From G964020105 sp964020105 (lineage in GTDB: Bacteria; Pseudomonadota; Alphaproteobacteria; WRAU01; Hepatincolaceae), in assembly GCA_964020105.1 (NCBI GenBank), contig OZ026535.1, positions 682,001 through 746,000 on the forward strand: DNA of 64,000 bases, in the 5' to 3' direction. Shown piece by piece: positions 63,708 through 64,000 of this stretch (position 1 is its first letter; each line of letters starts with the position of its first letter). The position numbers and the translations under genes were made by a program. The notes under the pieces were generated by a model. The model ran no database searches and had not been told where the DNA came from. It saw nothing but the letters and a program-made list of their open reading frames with translations.

Positions 63708-64000
63708 CTATTATCCTTGTTTGCTTTAATATAGTGGTTTTGTATTTTTGATAAGAAATCAACAATTGACACTCCTATATAATAAGCCATATTTACAGGA
63801 ACAGCATTCCCTATTTGTTTATATTGTGAGGATATACTTCCTGAGAATTCCCAACTATCAGGAAAAGATTGTATTCTAGCATACTCCCTTATGGTAAATG
63901 GTCTGTTTTCTTCAGGGTGACATCTATCTGTTTGTTTTTGCATGGGCGAGGTTGTAAGTGTTAGACAAGGCTCATTCCAAGCTATTCTTCTTGCTATCCC
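63683..64000 (-). CDS. DNA (cytosine-5) methyltransferase, C-terminal part (runs off the right edge)
   Basis: The frame is open to the window end (105 codons visible). RRIAWNEPCLTLTTSPMQKQ and RCHPEENRPFTIREYARIQS, FPDSWEF, and QYKQIGNAVPVNMAYYIG are motifs VIII, IX and X of C5-cytosine methyltransferases. The stretch after the Met at 63943 alone would be misread as a complete 86-residue gene. It is the partner of the adjacent endonuclease remnant; the first catalytic half (motif IV PCQ) is beyond the window. Confidence 0.9.
   Translation of the reverse strand, partial: GIARRIAWNEPCLTLTTSPMQKQTDRCHPEENRPFTIREYARIQSFPDSWEFSGSISSQYKQIGNAVPVNMAYYIGVSIVDFLSKIQNHYIKANKDNRWLIKHMD

Noticed and set aside
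63683..63943. Complete 86-residue gene starting at Met 63943
   Set aside because: The same frame is open to the window edge and carries earlier methyltransferase motifs, so it is part of a longer gene.

Overview
The window is AT-rich (roughly 30% G+C by eye) and densely coded, with most genes on the minus strand. It looks like the chromosome of a reduced, host-associated alphaproteobacterium, most likely Rickettsiales or a close relative. The evidence is gene order: nuoA-N followed by birA, coaX, rnj, proS, lolC, lolD; an isoaspartyl-methyltransferase-like gene followed by a PopZ-like gene and valS; and rlpA, dacF, tmk, holB. The species cannot be named from sequence alone. Retention of dxr (MEP isoprenoid pathway) argues against the genus Rickettsia itself.

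Layout. 1-3.6 kb: a partial OmpA/Pal-like lipoprotein, an alpha/beta hydrolase, a TAXI-type solute-binding protein and an SNF-type sodium symporter with a perfect consensus promoter. 3.65-7.2 kb: an accessory, gene-poor zone. It holds a CI-like HTH repressor with palindromic operators, a broken plasmid-type partition pair (RHH protein plus a ParA/ParF lacking its Walker A half), a perfect 12-copy 10-bp tandem repeat, a C10 tract, and degenerate repeats with a ParB parS-like core. 7.2-13 kb: bamA, rseP, dxr and a beta-barrel-like protein. 13-17 kb: a RibD-C reductase-like gene and two tandem NCS2-like permeases. 17-22 kb: holB, tmk, dacF, rlpA and a phytoene-synthase-like gene. 22-25.3 kb: sodB, rsgA, an orphan small gene and a TerC-like gene. 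25.4-34 kb: dnaE, then a maltoporin (LamB) gene with a strong operator-like palindrome and a fbpCAB-type iron ABC transporter; these sit between dnaE and lolD, which adjoin in many alphaproteobacteria. 34.5-41.5 kb: lolD, lolC, proS, a small barrel-like protein, rnj, coaX, birA. 41.5-55.6 kb: the complete 14-gene complex I operon with its own promoter. 55.7-62.2 kb: nitroreductase, valS, popZ-like, pcm-like, recO, era. 62.4-64 kb: a second small HTH gene behind a tandem 34-bp repeat, then a decayed type II restriction-modification locus (Eco47II-like endonuclease with an in-frame stop, next to a C5-cytosine methyltransferase that runs off the window).

The core genes describe a respiring cell with a true Gram-negative envelope (BamA, LolCD, RseP, maltoporin), some peptidoglycan metabolism (DacF, RlpA), iron import and oxidative-stress defence. 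The accessory ends show loss of former plasmid/phage and restriction functions. No tRNA, rRNA, insertion sequence or CRISPR array was recognised.
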